Position numbers and translations under genes: made by a program. Positions 15,341-24,000 of a stretch of 64,000 nt of DNA are shown piece by piece. The stretch comes from Pseudomonadota bacterium (GTDB lineage Bacteria > Pseudomonadota > Gammaproteobacteria > Burkholderiales > Burkholderiaceae_F): positions 1 through 64,000 of the forward strand of contig JAKOQB010000144.1 of assembly GCA_029778535.1 (NCBI GenBank), read 5' to 3'. Within the stretch, counting starts at the first letter, position 1. Each line of letters starts with the position of its first letter. Under the pieces are notes generated by a model. That model was not told where the DNA came from. It ran no database searches and was given only the letters and a program-made list of their open reading frames with translations.

Positions 15341-16151
15341 AGCGATCCGCAGCGCAGCGCGCGCGCTGGCCCTGATCGCCCTCGCCGCCCTGCCGGCGGC
15401 GCACGCCGAAGATCGCGATGGTGCCGCGCTGCGCGCGAGCCAGGCCGCGATCGGGCGCGATGCCGGGAACTGGACTTTCACCGATCGCCGCGGCCGCAGC
15501 GTTCAGTTCGCCGACTACCGCGGCAGGCCGCTGGTGGTCAGTTTCATCTACACCGGCTGCTTCCAGGTCTGCCCGGCGACCACGCAGTTCCTGAAGCGCG
15601 CGACCCAGGCGGCGCGCGACGCGCTCGGACGCGACAGCTTCCGCGTGGTGTCGATCGGCTTCAACCAGCCCTTCGACACGCCCGAGGCGCTGGCGGCGTT
15701 CGCGCGCCAGCAGGGGGTGGATCTGGACAACTGGGAGTTTCTCGCGCCGCGCGCGGACGACGTCGAGCCGCTGCTGCAGCGCTTCGGCATGTCGGTCACC
15801 GCCACGCCGTCCGGCTTCGATCACCTGATCCAGGCCACGATCGTCGACGGCGGCGGCCGCATCCACGCGCAGGTCTACGGCGACGCGTTCGAGCTGCCGC
15901 TGTTCATCGGTCCGCTGAAGGAGGCGCTCGCGGGCGAGGCCGCGCGCACGCTCACGATCGAGAACGTGTGGCGCAAGGTCAAGCTGTACTGCACCGTGTA
16001 CGACCCGGCCAGCGGCAAGTACAAATTCGACTACTCGCTGTTCGTCGAGATCTTCGCCGGCCTGACCACGCTGGGCGTGCTGGCGTGGTTCATCGGCCGC
16101 GAGTCGCGGCGCTACCTGCGGGCACGACGTACCACCTCCAGTACGTCTTGA
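15321..16151 (+). CDS. SCO1/SenC family copper chaperone with C-terminal membrane anchor
   Basis: SCO proteins deliver copper to the CuA site. The 276-residue protein has a signal peptide (cleavage likely after LPAAHA), a thioredoxin-like fold with the copper motif C80-x3-C84 (YTGCFQVCP) and the third ligand H168 (GFDHLIQ). A C-terminal helix (LFVEIFAGLTTLGVLAWF) tethers it to the membrane, which many SCO proteins lack. The ATG at 15321 lies inside cyoE, so the two are coupled. A SenC gene beside the CuA subunit is a known feature of sNOR operons in ammonia oxidisers. Confidence 0.9.
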   Translation: MPCCWAEAIRSAARALALIALAALPAAHAEDRDGAALRASQAAIGRDAGNWTFTDRRGRSVQFADYRGRPLVVSFIYTGCFQVCPATTQFLKRATQAARDALGRDSFRVVSIGFNQPFDTPEALAAFARQQGVDLDNWEFLAPRADDVEPLLQRFGMSVTATPSGFDHLIQATIVDGGGRIHAQVYGDAFELPLFIGPLKEALAGEAARTLTIENVWRKVKLYCTVYDPASGKYKFDYSLFVEIFAGLTTLGVLAWFIGRESRRYLRARRTTSSTS

Positions 16152-16211
16152 TGGCGGTCAAGGCGCGCCACCCTGCGCGCAACGCATGATCGCAGCCGGA
16201 CGCACACGACC

Positions 16212-17747
16212 ATGCACGTTCAGCTCGCCTTCGCACCGAACGTGGCGCCGCTTCCGGCGCCGCGGCGCGCCGCGCGCGCGATCGAACGCGTCGAGCATGC
16301 GCTCGACGTGCCGTTCGGAAGCGCGAATCCGCTGCGGCAGCTCGGCGCGCTGGCATTTCTGTCGTTCTGGGTCGCGCTCGGCAGCGGCGCGTACCTGTTC
16401 GTGGTGTTCGACACCTCTGCGCTCGGCGCGCACGCGTCGATCGATGCGCTCAAGGGCGAGCCGCTGCTGGGCGGACTCGTGCGCGGGCTGCACCGCTACA
16501 GCGCCGATGCGTTCGCGGCCGTGACGCTGCTGCACCTGGCGCGCGAGTGGGCGCACGGCCGCTATCACGGCTTCCGCTGGTTCTCGTGGCTGACCGGTGT
16601 GCCGCTCGTGCTCCTGCTGGTTGCCGATGGCATGGTCGGCTACTGGCTGCCGGCCGATACGCGCGCGCAGTTCGTCGCGACCACGATCGGCGAATGGGTC
16701 GGTTGGTTGCCGGGCTTCGGCGACAGGCTGATCCGCAACTTCGTCACCGCCGATGCGATCTCGGATCGGCTCTTTTCTCTGCTGATCTTCCTGCACATCG
16801 GCGTGGGCCTGCTGATCCTGCTCGGCCTGTGGGTGCACCTGCTGCGGCTGGTGCGGCCGCGGGTGAATCCGGTGCGCGCCGGCGGCGTCGCCTTCGCCGT
16901 GCTGCTGGTGGCACTCGCGCTCGTGGCGCCCGCGCTGTCGACCGCGCCGGCCGACTTCGCGCGCGCGCCGGCGAACGTGCCGGTCGACTGGTTCTACCTG
17001 GCGCCGCTCGCGCTCGCGCAGGGCGCATCGCCCGCGCTTTCGTGGCTCGCGGTCGCCGCTGTCGCGCTGCTGCTCGGCGTGCTGCCGTGGACGCGGCGCG
17101 AGACGCGCACGCCGGTCGTGGTCGATCCGTCCAACTGCACCGGCTGCGCGCGCTGCTTCGACGACTGCCCGTACGGTGCGGTCGTGATGACGCCGCGCAG
17201 CGACACGGCGCGGTTCAAATCGATCGCGCGCGTCGATCCGGCGCTGTGCGCGGCGTGCGGCATCTGCGTCGGCGCGTGTCCGCGCTCCGATCCGTTCCGC
17301 CGCGTGCCGACGCTCGCGACCGGCATCGACCTGCCGGCGCGTCCGATCGACGCGCTGCGCCGCCGGCTCGACGCGGCGTTCGTGCACCGGCCCGGCGCCG
17401 CCGTCGTGTTCGGCTGCGATCATGGCGCCGACGTGAACTTGCTCGGCGGCCGCGACGTGATCGCACTGTCGGCGCCGTGCCTTGGCCAGGTGCCGCCGTC
17501 GTTCGCCGACTACGCGTTGCGCAAGGGAGCGCGCGCGGTGCTGTTCGCCGGCTGCGCCGAGGACGCGTGCGCGTTCCGCTTCGGCGCCGCTTTCACGCAC
17601 GCGCGCCTGACTGGCGCGCGTGAACCGCACCTGCATCCGCGCGCGCGCGGTCCGCGCGTGCAGGAAATCGACGCCGCGCGCGGCGACGAGACGCGCGTTC
17701 AGGCAGCCCTCAACCAGCAACGGGAATCGATCGATGCCGTGGCCTAG
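16212..17747 (+). CDS. Fusion: di-heme cytochrome b - two [4Fe-4S] - MvhD-like [2Fe-2S] domain
   Basis: The 511-residue protein begins with the same cytochrome b module as the protein at 9607, with heme pairs H94/H108 and H195/H209, and further helices to about 295. Next is a bacterial ferredoxin domain with two full [4Fe-4S] motifs (C309-x2-C-x2-C-x3-C and C346-x2-C-x2-C-x3-C). Residues about 395-470 resemble MvhD, with cysteines C402, C423, C448 and C453 (APCLGQ and AGCAEDACAF). MvhD-type domains pass electrons between hydrogenase or formate dehydrogenase and heterodisulfide reductase. The partner here is unknown. It lies inside the heme-copper operon. Confidence 0.8.
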   Translation: MHVQLAFAPNVAPLPAPRRAARAIERVEHALDVPFGSANPLRQLGALAFLSFWVALGSGAYLFVVFDTSALGAHASIDALKGEPLLGGLVRGLHRYSADAFAAVTLLHLAREWAHGRYHGFRWFSWLTGVPLVLLLVADGMVGYWLPADTRAQFVATTIGEWVGWLPGFGDRLIRNFVTADAISDRLFSLLIFLHIGVGLLILLGLWVHLLRLVRPRVNPVRAGGVAFAVLLVALALVAPALSTAPADFARAPANVPVDWFYLAPLALAQGASPALSWLAVAAVALLLGVLPWTRRETRTPVVVDPSNCTGCARCFDDCPYGAVVMTPRSDTARFKSIARVDPALCAACGICVGACPRSDPFRRVPTLATGIDLPARPIDALRRRLDAAFVHRPGAAVVFGCDHGADVNLLGGRDVIALSAPCLGQVPPSFADYALRKGARAVLFAGCAEDACAFRFGAAFTHARLTGAREPHLHPRARGPRVQEIDAARGDETRVQAALNQQRESIDAVA

Positions 17748-18243
17748 TCCGATCCGTTACGCCGCGCAGGCGCTGCTGTACGGCGCATTCGCCGCGTTCG
17801 TCGGCTACTTCTCGACCCATCCGACGTTCTCGCTGCTGGCGCCGAACGAAGGGCTGCTGCGGCTGTCGTTCATGGCGCCGGGCAAGCCGCGCTTCGAATG
17901 CCGGCAACGCACGCCGGAGGAGCTCGCCAGGCTGCCGCCGCAGATGCGCGCGCAGACCGAGTGTCCGCGCGAGCGCTCGGCCGTGCGCGTGCGCGTCGAG
18001 CTCGACGGCGTGGCGGTGATCGACAGGGCGTTTCCGCCGGCCGGGCTGGCGAAGGACGGTGCCGCGGCCGGCTACCGGCGGCTGCCGGTGCCCGCGGGCA
18101 CGCACGAGCTGAAGGTTCAGGTCAACGACGATGCGCGCGCGAAGGGCTACACGTTCGAGAAGAGCGAACGGGTCGCGATCGCGCCGGGCCAGATCGTGCT
18201 GATCGATTTCAATCCCGAGCGCGGAGGCGTGCTGATCCGATGA
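17734..18243 (+). CDS. Membrane-anchored protein of unknown function, 169 aa
   Basis: I do not recognise a family. The N-terminus carries one membrane helix (YAAQALLYGAFAAFVGYFSTHP), followed by a beta-rich domain that would face the periplasm, with two cysteines (FECRQR and TECPRE). The C-terminal half (PAGTHELKVQVND...) looks like a PEGA- or Ig-like strand pattern. The ATG at 17734 overlaps the end of the previous gene, and the stop overlaps the next start, so it belongs to the operon. It may be an accessory subunit of the subunit-I-like protein that follows. Confidence 0.6.
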   Translation: MPWPSPIRYAAQALLYGAFAAFVGYFSTHPTFSLLAPNEGLLRLSFMAPGKPRFECRQRTPEELARLPPQMRAQTECPRERSAVRVRVELDGVAVIDRAFPPAGLAKDGAAAGYRRLPVPAGTHELKVQVNDDARAKGYTFEKSERVAIAPGQIVLIDFNPERGGVLIR

Positions 18244-19727
18244 AGCCTGTGACGGCGATCGAGGCGCGCGCGTGGCCCGTGGCGCGCGCGGCGGCCGTGC
18301 ACCGCTACGGCCTGGCCGTGCACGCCGGCGAGCGTCGGCGACTGGCGACGGCGTGGCTGCTGCTCGCGGTCGGCGCGCTGCTCGCGGCGGGCGTGTTCTC
18401 GGTGCTGCTGGTGGCGGCGCGCACGCCGGCGATCGGAGCCATGCTTCCCGGGGTCGACTTCTTCCGCGTCGCGCTGGTGGTGCACGTCGACCTGTCGGTG
18501 CTGGTGTGGTTCGCCAGTTGCGCGGGGCTCTTGTGGAGCATCGCCGGTACCGAGCGCTGGCTCGGCGCGGCGTGGATCGGCTGGGGGCTGGCGCTGCTGG
18601 GCAGCGTTGCGCTCGCCGCGGCGCCGTTCGTGCAGTACGCGCTTCCGGTGATGGCCAACTACGTGCCTGTGCTCGACGGCAGCGTGTTCATCGCCGGGCT
18701 GGTGATCGTCGGCTCGGGCTTCGGCCTGACCGCGCTGCGCGCGCTCGCGGTGCCGGCCAAGGTCGGCACCGCGCTCGCGCCGGAAGGCGCGCTGCGCTTC
18801 GGGTTGAACACCGCGGCGGTCGCGGCGGCGGTCGCGCTGCTCGCGCTGGCGTGGTCGGCGTTCGCGGTGCCGCGCGAGCTGCCGGCCAGGGCGTACTACG
18901 AGATGCTGTTCTGGGGACCCGGACACGTCGCGCAGTTCTGCTGGAGCCTGATCATGCTGGTCGCGTGGCTGTGGCTTGCATCGCTGACCGGCGCGCGCGT
19001 GCCGCTCAGCCCGCGCGTGATGGCGCTGCTGTTCGCGATCGGGCTGGCGTCGGTGTTCGCCACCCCGGTGATCTACCTCGCGTGGGACGTGACGTCGGTC
19101 GAGTTCCAGCGCCTGTTCACCTGGCAGATGCGTTTCGGCGGGGGGCTCGCGATCGTGCCGGTCACCGCGGCGATCGCGCTCGCGCTTTTCGCGTCGCGCT
19201 CGGTCTCGCTCGACGCGAAGGACAAGCCGCTGCGCGCGGCGCTGATCGCATCGGTGCTGCTGTTCGCCGCCGGCGGACTGATCGGCTTCCTGATCCGCGG
19301 CTCCGACGTGCGGATTCCGGCGCACTACCACGGCTCGATCGTCGGCGTCACGCTGGCGCTGATGGGGCTGATCTACGCGCTGTTGCCGCGGCTCGGGTTC
19401 GCGGCGCCCGCCTCGCGCGCGGCGGCGTGGCAGCCGTGGGTCTACGGCGGCGGCCAACTGCTGCACATCGTCGGGCTGGTGTGGTCGGGCGGCTACGGCG
19501 TTCAGCGCAAGGTTGCCGGCGCAGAGCAGGTGTTGCGTACGCCGGGCGAGATCGCCGGCATGGGTCTGATGGGGCTCGGCGGGCTGATCGCGGTGATCGG
19601 CGGGCTGCTGTTCGTGATCGTCGTGTTGCGCGCGCTCAAGCCCAATCCGGACGCCGCGACGCGAGCGTCTGCGCGCCGCGGAGAGGTTGACACGCGAGCG
19701 CGTTCGCGCCGCGGAGAGGCGGCGTGA
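18240..19727 (+). CDS. Heme-copper subunit I-like protein that has lost two CuB histidines
   Basis: The 495-residue, about 12-helix protein belongs to the heme-copper oxidase subunit I superfamily. The heme ligands are present: H82 in helix II and H362/H364 (IPAHYHGSIVG) in helix X. Helix VI reads LFWGPGHVAQF, with one histidine (H229) at the CuB position. The region equivalent to the HH pair of helix VII (about 272-300, ATPVIYLAWDVTSVEF) has no histidine. A standard three-histidine CuB site therefore cannot form. It may be a heme-only electron carrier, an NO-binding protein or a divergent reductase. It sits between the 169-aa protein and the CtaA-like gene. Confidence 0.72.
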   Translation: MKPVTAIEARAWPVARAAAVHRYGLAVHAGERRRLATAWLLLAVGALLAAGVFSVLLVAARTPAIGAMLPGVDFFRVALVVHVDLSVLVWFASCAGLLWSIAGTERWLGAAWIGWGLALLGSVALAAAPFVQYALPVMANYVPVLDGSVFIAGLVIVGSGFGLTALRALAVPAKVGTALAPEGALRFGLNTAAVAAAVALLALAWSAFAVPRELPARAYYEMLFWGPGHVAQFCWSLIMLVAWLWLASLTGARVPLSPRVMALLFAIGLASVFATPVIYLAWDVTSVEFQRLFTWQMRFGGGLAIVPVTAAIALALFASRSVSLDAKDKPLRAALIASVLLFAAGGLIGFLIRGSDVRIPAHYHGSIVGVTLALMGLIYALLPRLGFAAPASRAAAWQPWVYGGGQLLHIVGLVWSGGYGVQRKVAGAEQVLRTPGEIAGMGLMGLGGLIAVIGGLLFVIVVLRALKPNPDAATRASARRGEVDTRARSRRGEAA

Positions 19728-20602
19728 TCCGCGCGCTGCTGTGGGCGGCGCTGGCGCTCGCGTTCGTCGTGCTCGCGGCGAGCAGCAGCCTGCGGCTGGC
19801 CGCCAACGGCCTTTCGTGCACGCCGTGGCCGGCCTGCTACGGCCAGCCCGCCACCGCCGAGGCGCAGAGCGACGCGACGACGACCGCCGCGTTGCGCGCC
19901 ATCCATCGCGTCGCCGCGACCGTGTTCGGGCTGCTGGCGCTGGCGCTTCCTGTCGCGGGCTGGCGGCGGTTCGCGCGCGGCGAGCGCGCGGCGACGCTGC
20001 TGCTGCTGGCGGTCACCGCCGGTCTGGCGTGGCTCGGCCGCCATACGCCCTCGCCGCTGCCGGCGGTCACGGTAGCCAACGTGCTCGGCGGGCTGACGCT
20101 GATCGGCCTGCTCGCGTGGCTGCTGGCGCCGGCGGCCGGGCGCGCGCGCATCGCGGTCGTCGGCGCGTTCACGCTCGCGCTCGCCGCGCAGACGGCCGGC
20201 GGCGCGCTGATCAGCGCGCGGCTGGCCGGCGCGGCGTGCGTGCCCGCGTGCGAGCGGGCATGGCAACCGGGCGCGCTAGCGCTGTGGAACCCGGCGCGCG
20301 CGGGCAGCGCGCAGGAACTGCTCGGCGATCCGAAGGCAGGTCAGCCGCTGGTCACCACGCACGCGTTCGCCGGCATCGCGCTGCTGCTCGCCGCGATCGG
20401 AATCGGCGCCGCGCACGGCGGATTGCGTGCGGCACGCCGGTTGTCGATGAACGCCGGTGCCGTGGTGGCGGCCGGCATGGCGCTGTACGTGTTCGACAGT
20501 CAGCTTTGGCTGGCGGTGCTGCATGCGGCGCTCGCTGGTGCGCTGGTCGCCGCGCTGGCGGCGCTCGCCGCCGGCGGCAAGGCTTCATTGGAGGGCGCCT
20601 GA
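19724..20602 (+). CDS. CtaA/Cox15-like heme A synthase family membrane protein
   Basis: Heme A synthases oxidise the C8 methyl of heme O. The 292-residue product has about eight helices and the family signature RLAANGLSCTPWPACYGQ near the start. Histidines in the usual heme-binding positions are visible in AIHRVAA, LGRHTP, TTHAFAG and VLHAALAG. The protein is shorter than most and two loop cysteines (CVPACERA) are present. The start is GTG at 19724, overlapping the previous stop (GTGA). With cyoE it suggests the operon can make heme A, although activity cannot be judged from sequence. Confidence 0.8.
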   Translation: MIRALLWAALALAFVVLAASSSLRLAANGLSCTPWPACYGQPATAEAQSDATTTAALRAIHRVAATVFGLLALALPVAGWRRFARGERAATLLLLAVTAGLAWLGRHTPSPLPAVTVANVLGGLTLIGLLAWLLAPAAGRARIAVVGAFTLALAAQTAGGALISARLAGAACVPACERAWQPGALALWNPARAGSAQELLGDPKAGQPLVTTHAFAGIALLLAAIGIGAAHGGLRAARRLSMNAGAVVAAGMALYVFDSQLWLAVLHAALAGALVAALAALAAGGKASLEGA

Positions 20603-20838
20603 TGATCGTGATCGATGCGCGCGGACTCGAGCCACCGGCCCCGTTCGAGCGGGTGATGGAAGCGCTGTGCGCGCTGCAGCCGGATCAGCGCATCCTGCTG
20701 ATCCTCGAGCGCGAGCCGTTTCCGCTGTACCGCGTGCTCGAGCGCAACGGCTACGCGCACCGCACGCGGCAGTCCGACCGGGGGCACTTCGAAATCGAGA
20801 TCGGCGCGCCGGAGGTGTTCAAGAGCTACGGCGCATAG
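20602..20838 (+). CDS. DUF2249 small protein (TusA-like fold family)
   Basis: The 78-residue product starts MIVIDARGLEPPAPFERVMEAL, the typical opening of DUF2249 proteins, which are often found near denitrification and NO-response genes. The role is not known; the TusA-like fold suggests small-molecule or protein interaction. The ATG overlaps the stop of the CtaA-like gene. The last 13 bases overlap the end of the regulator gene on the other strand, so no terminator separates the two. Confidence 0.75.
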   Translation: MIVIDARGLEPPAPFERVMEALCALQPDQRILLILEREPFPLYRVLERNGYAHRTRQSDRGHFEIEIGAPEVFKSYGA

Positions 20839-21524
20839 TCGCGCAGCCGGCGCGCATCGGGAACGTGGATGTTGCGCCCGCGCACCTCGATCAGCCCGGC
20901 GGCCGACAGGTCGTGCAGGATGCGCGAGAAGTGTTCCTGGGTCAGATTCAGCCGCGACGCGATCACGCCCTTGGCGACCGGCAGCACCACCTCGACCGGC
21001 CCGCATTCGGCGCCTTCGTTCGCGATCGCGCAGTCGCGCAGCAGGAAGCCGATCACGCGCTCGGTGCCGGAGCGGGTTGAGAACGCCTCGACGTCGGCGA
21101 CCAACTGGTGCAGGCGCCGCGCCAGCCCGGCCAGCATGCCGCGCGCGAAGCCCGCGTCGCATTCGATCCGCTCGAACACCGCCTCCTTCGGGATGAACAG
21201 CAGCAGCGAATCCGACAGCGCCTGCGCGTTCACCACGTGCGGCGTGTCGAGAAACATCACCGCCTCGCCGAAGCTCTGCCCGGCGCCGAGGAACTCGATC
21301 ACCTTCTCCACCCCGGTGGACGACACGAACGACAGCTTGACCTGGCCGTGCACGATCAGGTGCATGCCGAGGCACGGATCGCCGCGGTGAAACAGCGTGT
21401 CGCCGCGCGCCAAGCGCAGCATGCGGGTGCGCTCGGCGATGCGCTCGCGCTGCGCGGGCTCGAGTTCACGGAACAGCGGCATCGCGGCGAGAAACGTCTC
21501 GGCACTGATCGGGGCCGTGGCCAT
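20826..21524 (-). CDS. CRP/FNR superfamily regulator, DNR/NnrR-like
   Basis: The 232-residue protein has an N-terminal cyclic-nucleotide-type sensor domain (about 10-135), a long dimer helix, and a C-terminal winged helix. The recognition region KGVIASRLNLTQEHFSRILHDLSAAGLI carries the E-x2-SR pattern of FNR-type proteins, predicting TTGAT-N4-ATCAA binding. The cysteine cluster that holds the Fe-S centre in FNR is absent from the N-terminus, which points to the DNR/NnrR group that senses NO through heme. Matching sites lie upstream of nirS, the heme-copper operon and the ubiUVT operon. It probably controls these genes; this is inference. Confidence 0.85.
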   Translation of the reverse strand: MATAPISAETFLAAMPLFRELEPAQRERIAERTRMLRLARGDTLFHRGDPCLGMHLIVHGQVKLSFVSSTGVEKVIEFLGAGQSFGEAVMFLDTPHVVNAQALSDSLLLFIPKEAVFERIECDAGFARGMLAGLARRLHQLVADVEAFSTRSGTERVIGFLLRDCAIANEGAECGPVEVVLPVAKGVIASRLNLTQEHFSRILHDLSAAGLIEVRGRNIHVPDARRLRDYAP

Positions 21525-21581
21525 CGGTACGGTTCAGAAAACGAAAACGGCGCAATCTTGTCCGCGCGCGCCGGCAAATTC

Positions 21582-21595
21582 TTGATTCCGGTCAT
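21582..21595 (-). promoter_or_regulatory. Weak FNR/DNR-type box upstream of the regulator gene
   Basis: TTGAT-TCCG-GTCAT matches the FNR/DNR consensus at eight of ten positions. On the minus strand a class II arrangement would place -10 at AAGATT (21559-21554) and the start about 23 bases before the regulator ATG, suggesting autoregulation. The match is marginal. Confidence 0.3.
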
Positions 21596-21764
21596 ACCCG
21601 CAGGGGTAACGGCGCACGCCTGCCTCGTTCGCGCAACGCCGGCACCACTTTGGGAGTATCCCGAACGTTTCGCGCACGGTCCGTCTGACGTTGTGCCATG
21701 TCAACCGGGCAGCGCGCGCGCGTGCGTAACCTGCGCCAGTTTCAGTCTACTCGCCCGCATCGCA

Positions 21765-23963
21765 ATGCCGTCGTACCTGCGCCATTTCACGGCCGCCGCG
21801 CTGGCGGCCGCGGTCGTCGCGTCGGCGCAGGCGCAGCTCGCCGCGACGCTGGAGCCGGTGCAGATCGTCGGCATCGCGCACCGCGCCGGCCGGCCGCTCG
21901 CCGACGTGCCGCCGACCGTCAGCGTGATCACGCGCGAAGACATCGAGCGCGACGTCGCGGTCAACCTGCGCGACCTGCTGCGCTACGAGCCGGGCGTGTC
22001 GATCGAGAATTCGCCGGCGCGCTTCGGGCTGGGCAACATCAGCATCCGCGGGCTCGACGGCAACCGCGTGCAGATGCTGGTCGACGGCATCCGGCTTCCG
22101 GAGGGCTATCGCGTCGGCAGCTTCTCCAACGCGCTGCGCAACCAGCTCGACCTCGGCCTGCTGCAGCGGGTCGAGATCCTGCGCGGGCCGGGCTCCGCGC
22201 TGTACGGCTCCGATGCGCTCGCCGGCGTGGTCGCGTTCTCCACCGTCGATCCGCGCGACCTGCTCGGCCGCGCGCGCACGGCCGTGGTCGGCGATCTCGG
22301 CTACGCGCAGGCCAACCGCGGCTGGCAGCGCGGTCTTGCGGCCGCGGCCGACTTCGGTTCGCTGCAGGGGCTGATCGGCTACCAGCGCATCGACGCGCAC
22401 GCGACGATCAACCGGGGCAGCAACGATGCGATCGGCAGCGCGCGCACCACGCCGAATCCGCAGCGCTCCGGCCGCGAGGACTGGCTCGCCAAGCTGGTGC
22501 TGCCGTTGCACCAGGGCAGCCGCGTGCGGCTCACGCTCGAGCGCCACGCCGACGGCGCCGACACCGACGTGCTGTCGCTCAATCCGCAGTCGAGCCGCAC
22601 GGTGAGTCTGACTGCGGCCGACGCGGCAGTGCGCGAGCGCGCCAGCGCCGACGCGGACCTGGCCGGCATCGCGGCGCTGGATCGGCTGCGGCTCGCCGCG
22701 TACACACAGCGCGCGGTAACGCGCGACGACACCAGCGAAGTGCGCGCGAACACGACCGCGGTGTGCCTGTCCGCGCCCGGCACCGTGCGCTGCCAGCGCG
22801 ACGTGCAGTTCCGCTTCGCGCAGAAGGAAGACGGCGCGAGCGTGATCGGCGAGTTCGAGCGCTTCGGCCGCTGGGTCGTTGGCGCGGAAGCCGCGCGCAT
22901 CGACACCGACGAGCGGCGCGACGGCCATCAGACCAATCTGAACACCGGCGCGGTGACGAACATCGTCGGCGGCGAACCGCTGCCGACGCGCGACTTTCCC
23001 GTGTCGACGACCGACCGGATCGGCGCCTTCGCGCAGAGCGAGATCGAAGTCGGGCGCTTTACGCTGGTGCCCGCGCTGCGCTACGACCGCTTCCGCGTCG
23101 AGCCACGGATCGATCCGGTCTTCGCCTCGACCAACCCGGGCCGCAGCGTGGCGGAACTGACCGACGCCGCGTGGTCGCCGAAGCTGGGCGCGCTCTTCCG
23201 CGTCGCCGCGGGCACCACGCTGTCGGCGCAATGGTCGACCGGCTTTCGCGCGCCGCCGGCGGCCGACATCAACATCGGGCTGTCGAACCTGCCCGCCGGC
23301 TACGCGGTCGTGCCCAATCCCGCGCTGCGCGCCGAGAGGAGCCGCGGCCTGGAGCTTGGCGTGCGCGGCCGATATGGCCGCTTCGAGTTCACGCTGACCG
23401 CGTTCGACACGCGCTACACGGATCTGATCGTGTCGCGCGCGCCGCTGCCCTGCCCGGCCGATCCCGCGTGCGTGCCCGGCGCCACCGGAACGTTCCGGTC
23501 GCAGAACATCGCGCGCGCGCGCATCTACGGCGCCGAGGCCACGGCTCTGGTGCGCCTGACGCGGCAATGGGCGCTGCAGGGGGCGGTGGCGACCGCGACC
23601 GGCAGCGACACCGCGCGCGACCGGCCGCTGAATTCGATCGATCCGGCGCGCGCTACGGTCGGGCTGCGTTTCGAGCGCGACGATTTCGGCGCCGCGCTGC
23701 ACGTCACGCACGCGCGCGCGAAGACCGACATCGACGCCGGCGCGGCGACGCTGTTCGCCACCCCGTCGTACACCGTAGCCGACCTGACCGCGTCGCTGCG
23801 GCTCGGCGCGCACGCGCGGCTGTCGCTGGGCGTCTTCAACCTCGCCGACCGCAAATACTGGTTGTGGTCGGACGTGCGGAACGTACCGAATCCGGGTGCG
23901 ACGATCGACCGCTACACGCAGCCGGGACGCAACGCGAGCGTGCTGCTGCGCGCGACCTTCTAG
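21765..23963 (+). CDS. TonB-dependent outer-membrane receptor, heme/hemoglobin type
   Basis: The 732-residue protein has a signal peptide (MPSYLRHFTAAALAAAVVASAQA), a plug domain (about 30-150; PPTVSVITREDIERD and GLDGNRVQMLVDGIRLPEG), and a beta-barrel ending in the terminal aromatic expected for BAM recognition (LLRATF). Plug and barrel resemble the heme/hemoglobin receptor subfamily. It would take up heme or heme proteins with TonB energy. The ATG at 21765 starts a normal signal peptide; the much longer ORF from 21108 is antisense to the regulator. It lies between genes for heme-rich enzymes, which fits heme demand. The substrate is inferred. Confidence 0.8.
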   Translation: MPSYLRHFTAAALAAAVVASAQAQLAATLEPVQIVGIAHRAGRPLADVPPTVSVITREDIERDVAVNLRDLLRYEPGVSIENSPARFGLGNISIRGLDGNRVQMLVDGIRLPEGYRVGSFSNALRNQLDLGLLQRVEILRGPGSALYGSDALAGVVAFSTVDPRDLLGRARTAVVGDLGYAQANRGWQRGLAAAADFGSLQGLIGYQRIDAHATINRGSNDAIGSARTTPNPQRSGREDWLAKLVLPLHQGSRVRLTLERHADGADTDVLSLNPQSSRTVSLTAADAAVRERASADADLAGIAALDRLRLAAYTQRAVTRDDTSEVRANTTAVCLSAPGTVRCQRDVQFRFAQKEDGASVIGEFERFGRWVVGAEAARIDTDERRDGHQTNLNTGAVTNIVGGEPLPTRDFPVSTTDRIGAFAQSEIEVGRFTLVPALRYDRFRVEPRIDPVFASTNPGRSVAELTDAAWSPKLGALFRVAAGTTLSAQWSTGFRAPPAADINIGLSNLPAGYAVVPNPALRAERSRGLELGVRGRYGRFEFTLTAFDTRYTDLIVSRAPLPCPADPACVPGATGTFRSQNIARARIYGAEATALVRLTRQWALQGAVATATGSDTARDRPLNSIDPARATVGLRFERDDFGAALHVTHARAKTDIDAGAATLFATPSYTVADLTASLRLGAHARLSLGVFNLADRKYWLWSDVRNVPNPGATIDRYTQPGRNASVLLRATF

Positions 23964-24000
23964 CGCAGGAATGCCGGGGATCAACACGCGGGAGGTCGAA

